From: an uncultured Bryobacterales bacterium
GTDB taxonomy: Bacteria > Acidobacteriota > Terriglobia > Bryobacterales > Bryobacteraceae
Direction of reading: 5' to 3'
Length of the DNA stretch: 12,053 nucleotides
Assembly (NCBI GenBank): GCA_937859895.1
Contig: CALMAV010000540.1
Location: 1-12,053, forward strand
How positions within the stretch are numbered: the first letter of the stretch is position 1; every line of letters begins with the position of its first letter. The position numbers were made by a program, and so were the translations under genes. This document shows, piece after piece, positions 1-7,136 of this stretch. A model generated the notes under the pieces. The model was not told the DNA's origin. It made no database searches and worked only from the letters and a program-made list of their open reading frames with translations.

Positions 1-55
1 GACAGCTATATTGCCAAGGTTGATGTCGCGGGTTCGAATCCCGTCTCCCGCTCCA
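1..55 (+). tRNA. tRNA-Gly (anticodon GCC), 3' part, cut by the window edge
   Basis: The 3' half of a tRNA is visible. The anticodon loop is at 11-17, with GCC at 13-15. A five-base variable loop follows at 23-27. The T-arm has stem 28-32 with 40-44 and loop TTCGAAT at 33-39. The 3' acceptor strand CTCCCGC is at 45-51, followed by discriminator T and an encoded CCA at 53-55. GCC plus an acceptor strand ending CCCGC-T-CCA is typical of bacterial tRNA-Gly. The 5' acceptor strand and D-arm lie outside the window. Oddly, bases 6-10 (CTATA) do not pair well with 18-22 (GGTTG). Pairing 3-7 (CAGCT) with 18-22 works better but would make a 10-base anticodon loop. Identity is well supported; functionality is less certain. 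Confidence 0.85.
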
Positions 56-174
56 AGAAGACACATTTCCTGGCTCTACATCCTTCCTGCTGACCTGAGC
101 AAAACTGATCGAATCGAAATCCCAGTAGCTTCCGATGCTTTCTCCATAGGCGAGCGCTCTCCTGGCGATAGACC

Positions 175-189
175 ATTGGCATTGCCAAT
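175..189. promoter_or_regulatory. 15-bp palindrome, possible operator
   Basis: ATTGGCATTGCCAAT is a perfect inverted repeat with 7-bp arms around one central base. It lies about 225 bp upstream of the receptor start codon. Its size and symmetry fit a dimeric helix-turn-helix binding site, but a short palindrome can arise by chance and no regulator gene is in the window. Confidence 0.2.
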
Positions 190-292
190 CCCACCCAACG
201 ATTCTCATCTAGGACTGGATTAGTCCGAGATGTCGTATACTCAGTTTTTTAGTCCAGCGAAAGGGATAAAACAACCGGCAATCGATGAAGCA

Positions 293-336
293 CAGATCTC
301 CGCGGTGATCTTTTGGCGAAGTTCCGCGGAGATCTG
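293..336. repeat. Perfect 13-bp inverted repeat in the receptor leader
   Basis: Left arm CAGATCTCCGCGG (293-305) and right arm CCGCGGAGATCTG (324-336) are exact reverse complements separated by an 18-nt spacer. Each arm joins two self-palindromic hexamers, AGATCT and CCGCGG. As RNA this would form a stable stem-loop ending 78 nt before the ATG at 415. No T-run follows on either strand, so it does not look like an intrinsic terminator. A regulatory stem-loop or a protein binding site for receptor expression is possible but is inference. Confidence 0.55.
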
Positions 337-414
337 CTCAGTCGAGGACTTTCGGCCCTGCGATTCTTCTGAGTATAGAACCGCGCCCGAAGTCTCTCCG
401 TCGGCTATGCGTAT

Positions 415-2814
415 ATGGCGTCGAGACAAGGCCATTGTTCGTTTACGCACGAACTGATCCAAAAGATTATTGATGTCGGCAAGAGGAAAGCAAAGCGCTG
501 CAGCTTTCAGGGCGCATGTGGCTTAATCCTCACTGGCATACTGCTCTCCCCGCTCATTGCACAATCTCTTCCTAGCCTCACAGGACGGGTGGTTGATTCC
601 GCAAGCCTGCCAATTGCGGGCGTTCAGCTGACGGTGCAAGCTGATGGCGGCAAGGAACTCACGGTTCTCTCGAATCAGAGTGGCGAGTTTGAAATAAAGC
701 TCGAACCGGGTGAGTACACAGTAAAGTTCACGAAATCGGCTTTCGCTCCTACCCTGCGTACCGCGAAGGTTAGCTCAACAGTAAACAATTTGGGGGACAT
801 TGTCCTGCCAGTTGCACCAATGCTGAACACAGTGGACGTAACGGCCGAATTGACCTACCTCGTCCCGGAGACTAGCTCAGCAACACGCACGTTGACAGCT
901 CTTCTCGATATTCCTCAAACAGTGAATACCGTAACCGAACAGCAGGTCCAGGATCAGCTCATGTTGAGCCTGGAAGATGTGGTCCGCTACGTTCCTGGGG
1001 TGAGCGCGCACCAGGGTGAAAATAATCGGGATGAAGTTGTGATTCGCGGCAATGATAGTTCGTCGAGCTTCTTCGTCAATGGCATGCGAGACGACGTCCA
1101 GTACTACCGTGATCTTTACAATATCGAGCGAACCGAGATCCTCAAAGGGCCAAACGCGCTGAGCTTCGGCCGCGGCGGCGGTGGTGGCGTCTTAAATCGA
1201 GTAACTAAGGAAGCGGGGTTCACACCCTTGCGCCAGATCGTTGTTGAAGGTGGCTCGTTCAACAACAAACGCGTCGCAGCCGATTTTGACCAGCCCTTCA
1301 GCAATGCGCTTGCGTTCCGCCTGAATGGCGTCTATGAGAACTCAGGTAGTTTCCGTGACGATGTTGGCCTTGAGCGTTACGGCATTAGCCCCACCATCAC
1401 TTTCACTCCCGGTCAGAAGACCAAACTCGCGGCCTCTTTCGAGAACTTTCGCGATACCCGCACCGCTGACCGCGGCATCACTTCCTTCCGCGGCCGGCCT
1501 GTTGACGTGCCTGTAGGGACCTACTATGGCAACCCGAACAATAGCTACGTTAGAGCACTGGTCAATGATGGTTCTTTCTTGGTGGAACATCAGTTAGGTC
1601 GTTGGCTGATCCGGAATCGTAGCCTGTTCGCTAACTACGATCGCGGGTATCAGAACTACGTGCCCGGTGTCGTGAACCCGGCCCAAACACTCGTGACGCT
1701 CTCGGCCTATAACAATGCCACGAACCGGACAAACCTTCTGAACCAAACTGATTTCATTGGCAGTGCGAAAACCGGAACCATCCGGCATAACCTAGCGGCT
1801 GGAATCGACCTTGGTCGACAGCTGACCGATAACTTCCGTAACACGGGCTACTTCAACAACAGATCCATCAGCAGCCAAGTGCCATTTGCTGATCCCACGA
1901 CATCGACCCCGGTTATCTTTCGGCAATCTGCAACCGATGCTAACAACCACTTGGTGACTAATGTTGCAGCCGGCTATGTACAAGACCAGATCGAGTTTAC
2001 CCGATTCTTTCAGGCCCTGGCGGGCATTCGCTTCGACCATTTCGACCTGCAGTATTACAATAATCGCCGCGCCCAGGATCTTCGCCGAATAGACAATCTC
2101 GTTTCCCCTCGGGCTGGGCTCATCTTCAAGCCGATTTCAAAAATCTCAATTTACCTGAGCTATGCGGTCACCTGTTTACCAAGCTCCGGAGATCAATTTT
2201 CTTCACTCACCGACATCACCCAGCAGGTGAAACCCGAGAAGTTCTCCAACTACGAAGCGGGTTTGAAGTGGAGTCTTCGTCCATCGTTGCTCTTGACCAC
2301 GGCCGTATATCGGCTCGATCGTACGAACACCCGCTCTATCGACCCTAATGATCCAACACGAATTGTCCAAACAGGTAGTCAGCGCAGCAATGGCTATGAG
2401 GCTGAATTGACCGGAAAGCTCAACAACTTCTGGACGCTAACCGGTGGCTATGCTTATCAGGACGCCTTCGTCACAAGTGCAACAACTGCTGCTGTTGCAG
2501 GCGCACAGGTTGGGCAATCTCCACACCACATGTTCTCGCTCTGGAACAACTATCGAGTTCTACCTAGATTGAGTGCGGGTCTGGGACTCCTAAACCGCTC
2601 ACGGATGTTTGCAACCATCGACGACTCGGTGACCATTCCAAGCTATTTCCGTGCTGATGCCGCTTTGTTTTACTCGATAACTGAACGGATCCGACTGCAA
2701 GCCAATGTCGAAAACCTATTTGATCGCAAGTACATCGCAAATACCGACAGCAACACGAATCTTTCTCCCGGGTCTCCGCGGGCAATTCGCCTTGCTCTTG
2801 TAGCGCGGTTTTAA
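415..2814 (+). CDS. TonB-dependent siderophore receptor (Fiu/PiuA-like) with N-terminal carboxypeptidase-regulatory-like domain
   Basis: This is an outer-membrane, TonB-energised receptor of 799 residues, probably for a ferric catecholate or similar siderophore. A basic stretch (residues 22-29, KRKAKR) and a hydrophobic segment (about 34-50) form a signal peptide. Residues about 54-138 resemble a carboxypeptidase-regulatory-like beta-sandwich (GRVVDSASLPIAGV). The plug spans about 155-265, with the LDIPQTVNTVT motif, SLEDVVRYVPGV, the FFVNGMRDDVQYYRD stretch typical of Fiu/PiuA-type receptors, and the glycine-rich GRGGGGGVLNRVTKEA. The rest is a beta-barrel with GDQFSSLT and KPEKFSNYEAGLKW, and it ends in phenylalanine as such barrels do. 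ATG 415 is the first ATG after an in-frame stop at 376-378. It lacks a clear ribosome binding site and gives an unusually long n-region, so the start is uncertain. The ligand is inferred from family resemblance only. Confidence 0.92.
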   Translation: MASRQGHCSFTHELIQKIIDVGKRKAKRCSFQGACGLILTGILLSPLIAQSLPSLTGRVVDSASLPIAGVQLTVQADGGKELTVLSNQSGEFEIKLEPGEYTVKFTKSAFAPTLRTAKVSSTVNNLGDIVLPVAPMLNTVDVTAELTYLVPETSSATRTLTALLDIPQTVNTVTEQQVQDQLMLSLEDVVRYVPGVSAHQGENNRDEVVIRGNDSSSSFFVNGMRDDVQYYRDLYNIERTEILKGPNALSFGRGGGGGVLNRVTKEAGFTPLRQIVVEGGSFNNKRVAADFDQPFSNALAFRLNGVYENSGSFRDDVGLERYGISPTITFTPGQKTKLAASFENFRDTRTADRGITSFRGRPVDVPVGTYYGNPNNSYVRALVNDGSFLVEHQLGRWLIRNRSLFANYDRGYQNYVPGVVNPAQTLVTLSAYNNATNRTNLLNQTDFIGSAKTGTIRHNLAAGIDLGRQLTDNFRNTGYFNNRSISSQVPFADPTTSTPVIFRQSATDANNHLVTNVAAGYVQDQIEFTRFFQALAGIRFDHFDLQYYNNRRAQDLRRIDNLVSPRAGLIFKPISKISIYLSYAVTCLPSSGDQFSSLTDITQQVKPEKFSNYEAGLKWSLRPSLLLTTAVYRLDRTNTRSIDPNDPTRIVQTGSQRSNGYEAELTGKLNNFWTLTGGYAYQDAFVTSATTAAVAGAQVGQSPHHMFSLWNNYRVLPRLSAGLGLLNRSRMFATIDDSVTIPSYFRADAALFYSITERIRLQANVENLFDRKYIANTDSNTNLSPGSPRAIRLALVARF

Positions 2815-2817
2815 TTA

Positions 2818-3600
2818 CTAGCGGTCAAACGTGGGGCTGATTTGTTCAACGCGCCAAATGGGGCCGCCCTCATAGAGCGCACCTTCTTCACGAATGAACG
2901 CCGGGGAAGCGCCGCCGAGAATCCAGATGTGATAATCCGCGGGTTGCTTCCCGACCATGGGAGCAATGACTCCCGTCAGGCCGCCAAGCTCCACGTGAAC
3001 GACATAGTCGATTGCTTTGCGCCTTGTGCCGCCGATAAGAAATGGAACCTCGCCGGCCGGTTTGATGGACAGACGGATAAGCCGCGGCTTCTCAGTGGGG
3101 GCAACAAAGGATAGCTTTGTTTCCGGGGTGGAGGGAAGCAGGTTCATCAACAGGTTGGGAGGAAGGCCGTTCGAAATGTCTGCGGGAAGATCCAGGTGAT
3201 CCTGCCTGATCTTGCCATCTTTGGTGCGCGAAGTAATCTGCCCGGTTAGGGCGTCGACAGACACGTCGATGGGGTTCGGAAAAGATGGGCCACGTTGGAT
3301 GTGATGGTCACTGATAAGACGGAAGGTCCCGTGTTGCGTGAACACTGTTTGGTCGTCGTCGAGGGAACCATCATTGAAATGAAGAACAAGACGCGAGATG
3401 ACGCGGTCGCCGCGAACGATCTGTGTCATGTCGCCGATCGCAATGCGCTTACCTTCCAGCGTTTTCACCGCCAGGAAGCCATGCCCGGATCCCTGCGGAT
3501 GGCGGACCGCCACAGGGTCGGCGTAAAGGTGCACTCCGGGCAAGACGGCTGAGAGTACAAGGACGAGAGCGCCGGCTAAGCGGATTGAAGAACCGTGCAT
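2818..3600 (-). CDS. Secreted protein of unknown function
   Basis: A 260-residue protein that I do not recognise. Residues 1-27 form a clear signal peptide: HGSSIR, then a hydrophobic core about 8-24, with likely cleavage near LYA-DP. The mature part is hydrophilic with regularly spaced beta-type segments such as SRLVLHFNDGSLDDDQTVF and PNPIDVSVDALTGQITSRT, which suggests an all-beta fold. There is no catalytic motif, cysteine cluster, lipobox or membrane anchor. The C-terminal part (PADYHIWILGGASPAFIREEG) looks conserved in character. The start ATG is preceded by GAAG about 10 nt upstream on the minus strand. The gene converges on the TonB receptor with a 3-nt gap and is divergent from the SRPBCC gene. 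A periplasmic or extracellular role is inferred from the signal peptide alone. Confidence 0.8.
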   Translation of the reverse strand: MHGSSIRLAGALVLVLSAVLPGVHLYADPVAVRHPQGSGHGFLAVKTLEGKRIAIGDMTQIVRGDRVISRLVLHFNDGSLDDDQTVFTQHGTFRLISDHHIQRGPSFPNPIDVSVDALTGQITSRTKDGKIRQDHLDLPADISNGLPPNLLMNLLPSTPETKLSFVAPTEKPRLIRLSIKPAGEVPFLIGGTRRKAIDYVVHVELGGLTGVIAPMVGKQPADYHIWILGGASPAFIREEGALYEGGPIWRVEQISPTFDR

Positions 3601-3636
3601 TGTCGTATTCTTCAGCTATGGTAACCAGCCGTTGTC

Positions 3637-4143
3637 ATGCCCTCCATTCAAATTGAGTTGCTAGTGCAGGCACCGCGCGAACTCTGCTTTGATCTGGCCC
3701 GTGATATCGATCTGCACGTCCGGTCAACTTCACATACAAAAGAGAAGCCGGTAGCCGGTGTTACCAGCGGCTTAATCGGCATGGGCGAAGAAGTAACTTG
3801 GGAGGCGACCCACTTCTTTGTTCGGCAACAGCTCACTTCACGCATCACCGCGTTTCGCCGGCCAGAGTATTTTCGTGATACTCAGATACGCGGCGCATTT
3901 CGGCGCTTTGATCACGATCACTTCTTTCACTCCGCTGGAGTGACAGGCACTCGCATGGTGGACCATTTCGATTACACGGCACCGTTCGGATGGATGGGAC
4001 AGTTCGCCGATCTTCTCTTCCTCCAGCGGTACATGCGGCATTTCCTACAAGAGCGAAGTAAGTTCATCAAAAGAGCTGCCGAGGAGATCACCCGAACCTC
4101 AGGGTCGTTGAACACGCCAGGCCGCGAGCTACCAAGAAACTAG
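3637..4143 (+). CDS. SRPBCC (START/Bet v1-like) family protein
   Basis: This 168-residue cytoplasmic protein looks like the SRPBCC ligand-binding fold, an antiparallel sheet wrapped round a long C-terminal helix that binds hydrophobic ligands. The opening strand IQIELLVQAPRELCFDLARD is the typical start (strand, then 'AP.e.cFdlard'). GMGEEVTWEATHFFVRQQLTSRIT and FRRFDHDHFF follow the usual strand pattern. MVDHFDYTAPFGWMGQFADLLFLQRYMRHFLQERSKFIKRAAEE provides the final strand and long helix. No signal peptide is present. Length is close to the family norm, with a short disordered tail of about 20 residues. No Shine-Dalgarno site precedes ATG 3637, and only 36 nt separate it from the divergent secreted-protein start, so transcripts may be nearly leaderless. 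The ligand cannot be told from sequence. Confidence 0.8.
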   Translation: MPSIQIELLVQAPRELCFDLARDIDLHVRSTSHTKEKPVAGVTSGLIGMGEEVTWEATHFFVRQQLTSRITAFRRPEYFRDTQIRGAFRRFDHDHFFHSAGVTGTRMVDHFDYTAPFGWMGQFADLLFLQRYMRHFLQERSKFIKRAAEEITRTSGSLNTPGRELPRN

Positions 4144-4164
4144 GCTTTAATCGGAAGAACGGTG

Positions 4165-5034
4165 TCAACTGCGCTCTGCAAAGAAGCGCGCAATTTCGGC
4201 TGCGGCACGGTCCGGATCCTCGCGATGTGGAAAGTGGCCTACGCCCGGGAACATTGCTAAGTCGAGATTCGGGAAGGTTTCGCCTAGGCGGTCGGTCCAT
4301 GCGTACGGGAATATCGAGTCGTGCTCGGCCCAGCGAACGCAGGTCGGTAAGGAGATAGGAGGAAGCTCCGGAGCCTTGCCCTGCAACATGGCGAGTCGGC
4401 CTGCTGCCGCAGCACGGTAATAGGCAAAGCCTCCAGACAAGTTGCCTGGTTTCCTAAAGTTGTCTACAAACTGGTCGAGCACGTTGTCGAACGCATCCTT
4501 GCGATAGGACCAGTGCCGCAGGAAGTGTGTGATGTAGGCCCGCACCGTGTCCCGAGTCGCGCCGACCAGCACCGGCGCCAGATCCATCTGGTGAAACATT
4601 GTGTACCAAATCTCGTTCAAGCGGTCAGGCGTGGCCATCCGAGCTCCAATGCCTGGATAACTAAAATCGAAGAAGAACAGCCCCGTAATCCGCTCTGGTG
4701 CTGCCCGCGCCAAGGCTTGCATGATTGCGCCACCAACATCGTGACCGACCAAGCCGACACGATCAATGCCGAGGGCATCGAGAAGCGCCAGCATGTCACG
4801 AGCCTGATCCTGAGCGCCGAATGGCCCGTCGGGCTTGTCACTGTCACCGAAGCCGCGTAAATCCGGTGCTATCAACTGAAAGCGATGGGCGAGCCGCGTC
4901 ATCACCGGCTCCCACGTGAACCAAAACTCCGGCCAGCCGTGCAGTAGTAAGAGCGGCGGACCGTCTCCCATCAGTGCAACGTGGAGGTTTGCTCCGTTCA
5001 CAACCTGTGTGAGGTGATGTAACTGCGACGACAT
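4165..5034 (-). CDS. Alpha/beta hydrolase, epoxide hydrolase / haloacetate dehalogenase-like
   Basis: A 289-residue soluble hydrolase of the alpha/beta fold with an aspartate nucleophile. The oxyanion-hole motif HGWPEF is at 32-37. DLRGFGDSDKP is at 58-68. The nucleophile elbow GHDVGG is at 97-102, with Asp99 in the place of the usual Ser. The likely acid is Asp239 (AEHDSIFP) and the base is His267 (GVGHFPHRE). The HGWPE motif plus Asp nucleophile points to epoxide hydrolases or fluoroacetate/haloacetate dehalogenases. Tyrosines in the cap (for example 168, 205, 206) could serve as epoxide-activating residues, but I cannot assign them without a structure. No signal peptide. It converges on the SRPBCC gene with a 21-nt gap and diverges from the glycosidase-like gene with a 34-nt gap. 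Confidence 0.9.
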   Translation of the reverse strand: MSSQLHHLTQVVNGANLHVALMGDGPPLLLLHGWPEFWFTWEPVMTRLAHRFQLIAPDLRGFGDSDKPDGPFGAQDQARDMLALLDALGIDRVGLVGHDVGGAIMQALARAAPERITGLFFFDFSYPGIGARMATPDRLNEIWYTMFHQMDLAPVLVGATRDTVRAYITHFLRHWSYRKDAFDNVLDQFVDNFRKPGNLSGGFAYYRAAAAGRLAMLQGKAPELPPISLPTCVRWAEHDSIFPYAWTDRLGETFPNLDLAMFPGVGHFPHREDPDRAAAEIARFFAERS

Positions 5035-5068
5035 GAAATTATTTACTCACAGTTAGACTCAATGAGAA

Positions 5069-6739
5069 ATGACTTCGCGCCGTTCCGTGTTGAAGAGTAC
5101 TGCAGCCGTGCTCGCGTCGCAAGCTGGGCTCCAGCCTTTGCGGGCGCAATCTGCATCCGGTTCTGTCTTTTTGGATCTACTGCGTACGCCTGACTACGCC
5201 GCCGCCTACGACTCCAATGGCTTCGTTTCGCTAACGCGCTCCGGAGATAAGTGGGAAGCAAAAGGCATCTCTCTCAGGGCCACGCCCGTAGACTCCGGGC
5301 TGAACCTCTTCTTGTCCTCGCCCGGAGTTGAGCCAGTTCGGGTGCACTGCCGCTGGCACTTCGACACTGTTGGCGATCCACTTATTTTGGGCGACGCCTG
5401 GGAGCGCAGTTATGGGGAGCTTGGATGGCGTTCGGTAGTGCCGGAACGCGTCATGCCCTGGTACTTCCTAACTCATCAAAACGACACTCTCCACGCCTAT
5501 GGAGTGAAAACCGGCGCCGCGGCTCTCCCCTTTTGGCAGTTGGATCACCAAGGCATTTCGCTGTGGCTCGATACAAGTAACGGAGGCTCAGGTGTGCAAC
5601 TCAGTAATCGGATTCTGGAGCTTGCCCAGGTAGTCACGCGACAAGGTCAGGCGGGCCAACCGCCAATGGAGGCCGCGACTGCTTTCTGCCGACTGTTATG
5701 CGCAAAGCCCAAGCTACTTCACACAGCGATCTACGGCACCAACGATTGGTACTACTGCTATGGCAAGAACAGCGCCACCCAAACTCTCCGAGATGCCGAA
5801 CTAGTCGCTGAGCTGGCGCCATCGAATGCAGTTCGCCCATTCGCTGTGATCGATATGGGTTGGAAAGATGGCTCGCCTACGTTCCCGAGCATGCCTGGCT
5901 TAGCGAGGGAGATTAAAAGCAAGAGTGTTCATCCCGGGCTTTGGATTCGTCCTTTGGAAGCAGAGAAGGAGACACCGTCAAATCTGCTTCTGCCTGCTGC
6001 GCGGTTCGGCAAACGGACGGAACGAGCGCATGAGCTGGCATACGACCCAACCATCCCCGAAGCTCTTCAAGTCGTTCTTGAAAAGGTCAAAACTCCGGTG
6101 CAGTGGGGTTATGAATTGATCAAGCACGATTTTTCAACTTATGACTTGTTGGGTAAATGGGGCAGCGAGATGGGGCCCGAGCCTACTGTGAGTGGGTGGC
6201 ATCTGCATGATCGAACCCGCACTAACGCTGAAGTGATTAGTGGCTTTTACCAGTCTCTTCGCGCCGCCGCTGGTGAGCGAACGATTCTAATTGGCTGCAA
6301 CACAGTAGGCCATCTTGGGGCCGGCTACTTCGAATCGCAACGCACGGGCGACGACACTAGCGGTCGGCAATGGGAACGCACCCGACGTATGGGCATTAAC
6401 ACGGTTGCCTTTCGCCTGCCACAACACAACACGTTCTTCGCGTTGGATCCCGATTGCGTGGGCATCACGCCTGCTATTGCTTGGGAAATGAATCGGCAGT
6501 GGCTGGATCTGCTGGCTGAAACGGGTGTTGCCTTATTTATCTCGCCTGACCCAAAGGCAACGGGATCAGAGCAGAAAGCCGCGGTCAAAGAAGCTTTTGC
6601 TCTTACCGTCAGTGAGAGAACCAGGGCTGTTCCTGAGAACTGGTCGCGAGATACAACGCCAGACAACTGGCTCGCTGGCGCAAAGCAGATTCGTTATCGC
6701 TGGACAGATGCTTCAGGTACCTATCCCTTTCCGATTTGA
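5069..6739 (+). CDS. Tat-exported alpha-galactosidase-like (GH36/GH27-type) protein
   Basis: A 556-residue protein with an N-terminal twin-arginine signal (SRRSVLK at 3-9, hydrophobic 10-18, likely cleavage near LRAQS). It is probably folded in the cytoplasm and exported to the periplasm. An N-terminal beta-rich region (about 30-215) precedes a barrel-like region. The latter carries IYGTNDWYYCYGKNS (221-235), AVIDMGWKDG (259-268), YELIKHDFS (348-356), LIGCNTVGHLGAGYF (407-421) and RTGDDTSG (425-432). This order resembles clan GH-D alpha-galactosidases, with Asp354 as likely nucleophile and Asp428 or Asp429 as likely acid/base. The canonical KWDxN motif is not exact, so substrate and even family are tentative. 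ATG 5069 was chosen because it places the Tat motif at the terminus; an overlapping ATG at 5062 is out of frame. There is no strong ribosome binding site. Confidence 0.75.
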   Translation: MTSRRSVLKSTAAVLASQAGLQPLRAQSASGSVFLDLLRTPDYAAAYDSNGFVSLTRSGDKWEAKGISLRATPVDSGLNLFLSSPGVEPVRVHCRWHFDTVGDPLILGDAWERSYGELGWRSVVPERVMPWYFLTHQNDTLHAYGVKTGAAALPFWQLDHQGISLWLDTSNGGSGVQLSNRILELAQVVTRQGQAGQPPMEAATAFCRLLCAKPKLLHTAIYGTNDWYYCYGKNSATQTLRDAELVAELAPSNAVRPFAVIDMGWKDGSPTFPSMPGLAREIKSKSVHPGLWIRPLEAEKETPSNLLLPAARFGKRTERAHELAYDPTIPEALQVVLEKVKTPVQWGYELIKHDFSTYDLLGKWGSEMGPEPTVSGWHLHDRTRTNAEVISGFYQSLRAAAGERTILIGCNTVGHLGAGYFESQRTGDDTSGRQWERTRRMGINTVAFRLPQHNTFFALDPDCVGITPAIAWEMNRQWLDLLAETGVALFISPDPKATGSEQKAAVKEAFALTVSERTRAVPENWSRDTTPDNWLAGAKQIRYRWTDASGTYPFPI

Positions 6740-6954
6740 TTGCTGAATCCCTCCCCTGCGCACAGTTAAATGTATTAATAATCGGCAGAGATCAACAGGG
6801 TAATCGGATTGTGTCCGGGTTAGTAGCTGCTTTGCCAGACATCCCGGTGGCTGATGCTATTTCTTGCTCGAATCTGATCCCTCGCTGTCCCAAACGAGGC
6901 TTGCAAGTCTGGCCGACTTTCCAATTCCTGTTGTGGATCACTAGGGGCTAGGGC

Positions 6955-7095
6955 TTATTCAAGAATTTCGTTTACCAGAGCACTGGCTTCCTCAGGATCG
7001 GAAGGAAGCCAATGCAAAATGGAAGGACAGCTAGCTAGGGACACTCTTACTACCGACTTCCACGAGACAGATGGTTCGTCAAGCTGGCGGAACAA
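6955..7095 (-). pseudogene. Possible small ORF or gene remnant in the convergent gap
   Basis: On the minus strand an open frame runs from just after an in-frame TGA (7105-7107) to TAA at 6955-6957. A TTG at 7095 would give 46 residues. The translation looks protein-like: it opens LFRQLDEPSVSW and closes HWLPSDPEEASALVNEILE, with an acidic amphipathic C-terminal helix. There is no ATG or ribosome binding site, and I recognise no family. Two hairpins overlap the frame. It may be the C-terminal stub of a lost gene, a small gene with a TTG start, or chance. Confidence 0.22.
6984..7011. repeat. Perfect 9-bp stem-loop
   Basis: TGGCTTCCT (6984-6992) and AGGAAGCCA (7003-7011) are exact reverse complements around a 10-nt loop. 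It lies 245 nt beyond the end of the glycosidase-like gene and inside the possible small ORF. No T-tract follows on either strand, so a role as a terminator is doubtful. Confidence 0.4.
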
Positions 7096-7098
7096 GCG

Positions 7099-7136
7099 CT
7101 GATCTCACGCTAGGAGTGGCTTGGGCGTGAGATCAG
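7099..7136 (-). terminator. Candidate stem-loop terminator after the molybdenum hydroxylase operon
   Basis: CTGATCTCACGC (7099-7110) and GCGTGAGATCAG (7125-7136) form a perfect 12-bp stem with a 14-nt loop. It lies 9 nt past the stop codon of the large subunit gene. Position and stability suit transcription termination or 3'-end protection for the minus-strand operon. There is no U-rich tail on either strand, so a classical intrinsic terminator is not proven. Confidence 0.45.

Larger units (their letters stand above)
56..414. other. Gene-free leader between the tRNA and the TonB receptor gene
   Basis: No convincing gene is present. Short open frames on both strands show no recognisable domain. 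The minus-strand frame running into the tRNA encodes GFEPATSTLAI, a well-known spurious translation of tRNA antisense. The stretch contains a 15-bp palindrome (175-189) and a perfect 13-bp inverted repeat (293-336), described separately. It presumably carries the promoter and 5' UTR of the receptor gene. No clear Fur-box consensus or sigma-70 promoter was recognised. Confidence 0.5.

Noticed and set aside
1..55. tRNA 3' end as an attachment site of an integrated element
   Set aside because: No direct repeat of the tRNA 3' end was found elsewhere in the window, and no integrase or phage gene is present.
6..194. Minus-strand ORF ending GFEPATSTLAI next to the tRNA
   Set aside because: Its C-terminal half is the antisense of the tRNA-Gly gene, a classic spurious protein annotation.
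230..462. Small ORFs on both strands in the receptor leader
   Set aside because: No recognisable domain. Both overlap the perfect inverted repeat, and one runs into the receptor coding start.
1174..1189. Glycine-rich GGCGGCGGTGG run as a phase-variable repeat in the receptor gene
   Set aside because: It encodes the conserved glycine stretch at the end of the receptor plug domain and is not a clean tandem repeat near the start codon.
6736..6951. TTG-started plus-strand frame overlapping the glycosidase stop (LNVLIIGRDQQGN)
   Set aside because: The opening looks slightly like a regulator beta-strand, but no later motif supports it, there is no ribosome binding site, and the tail is not protein-like.
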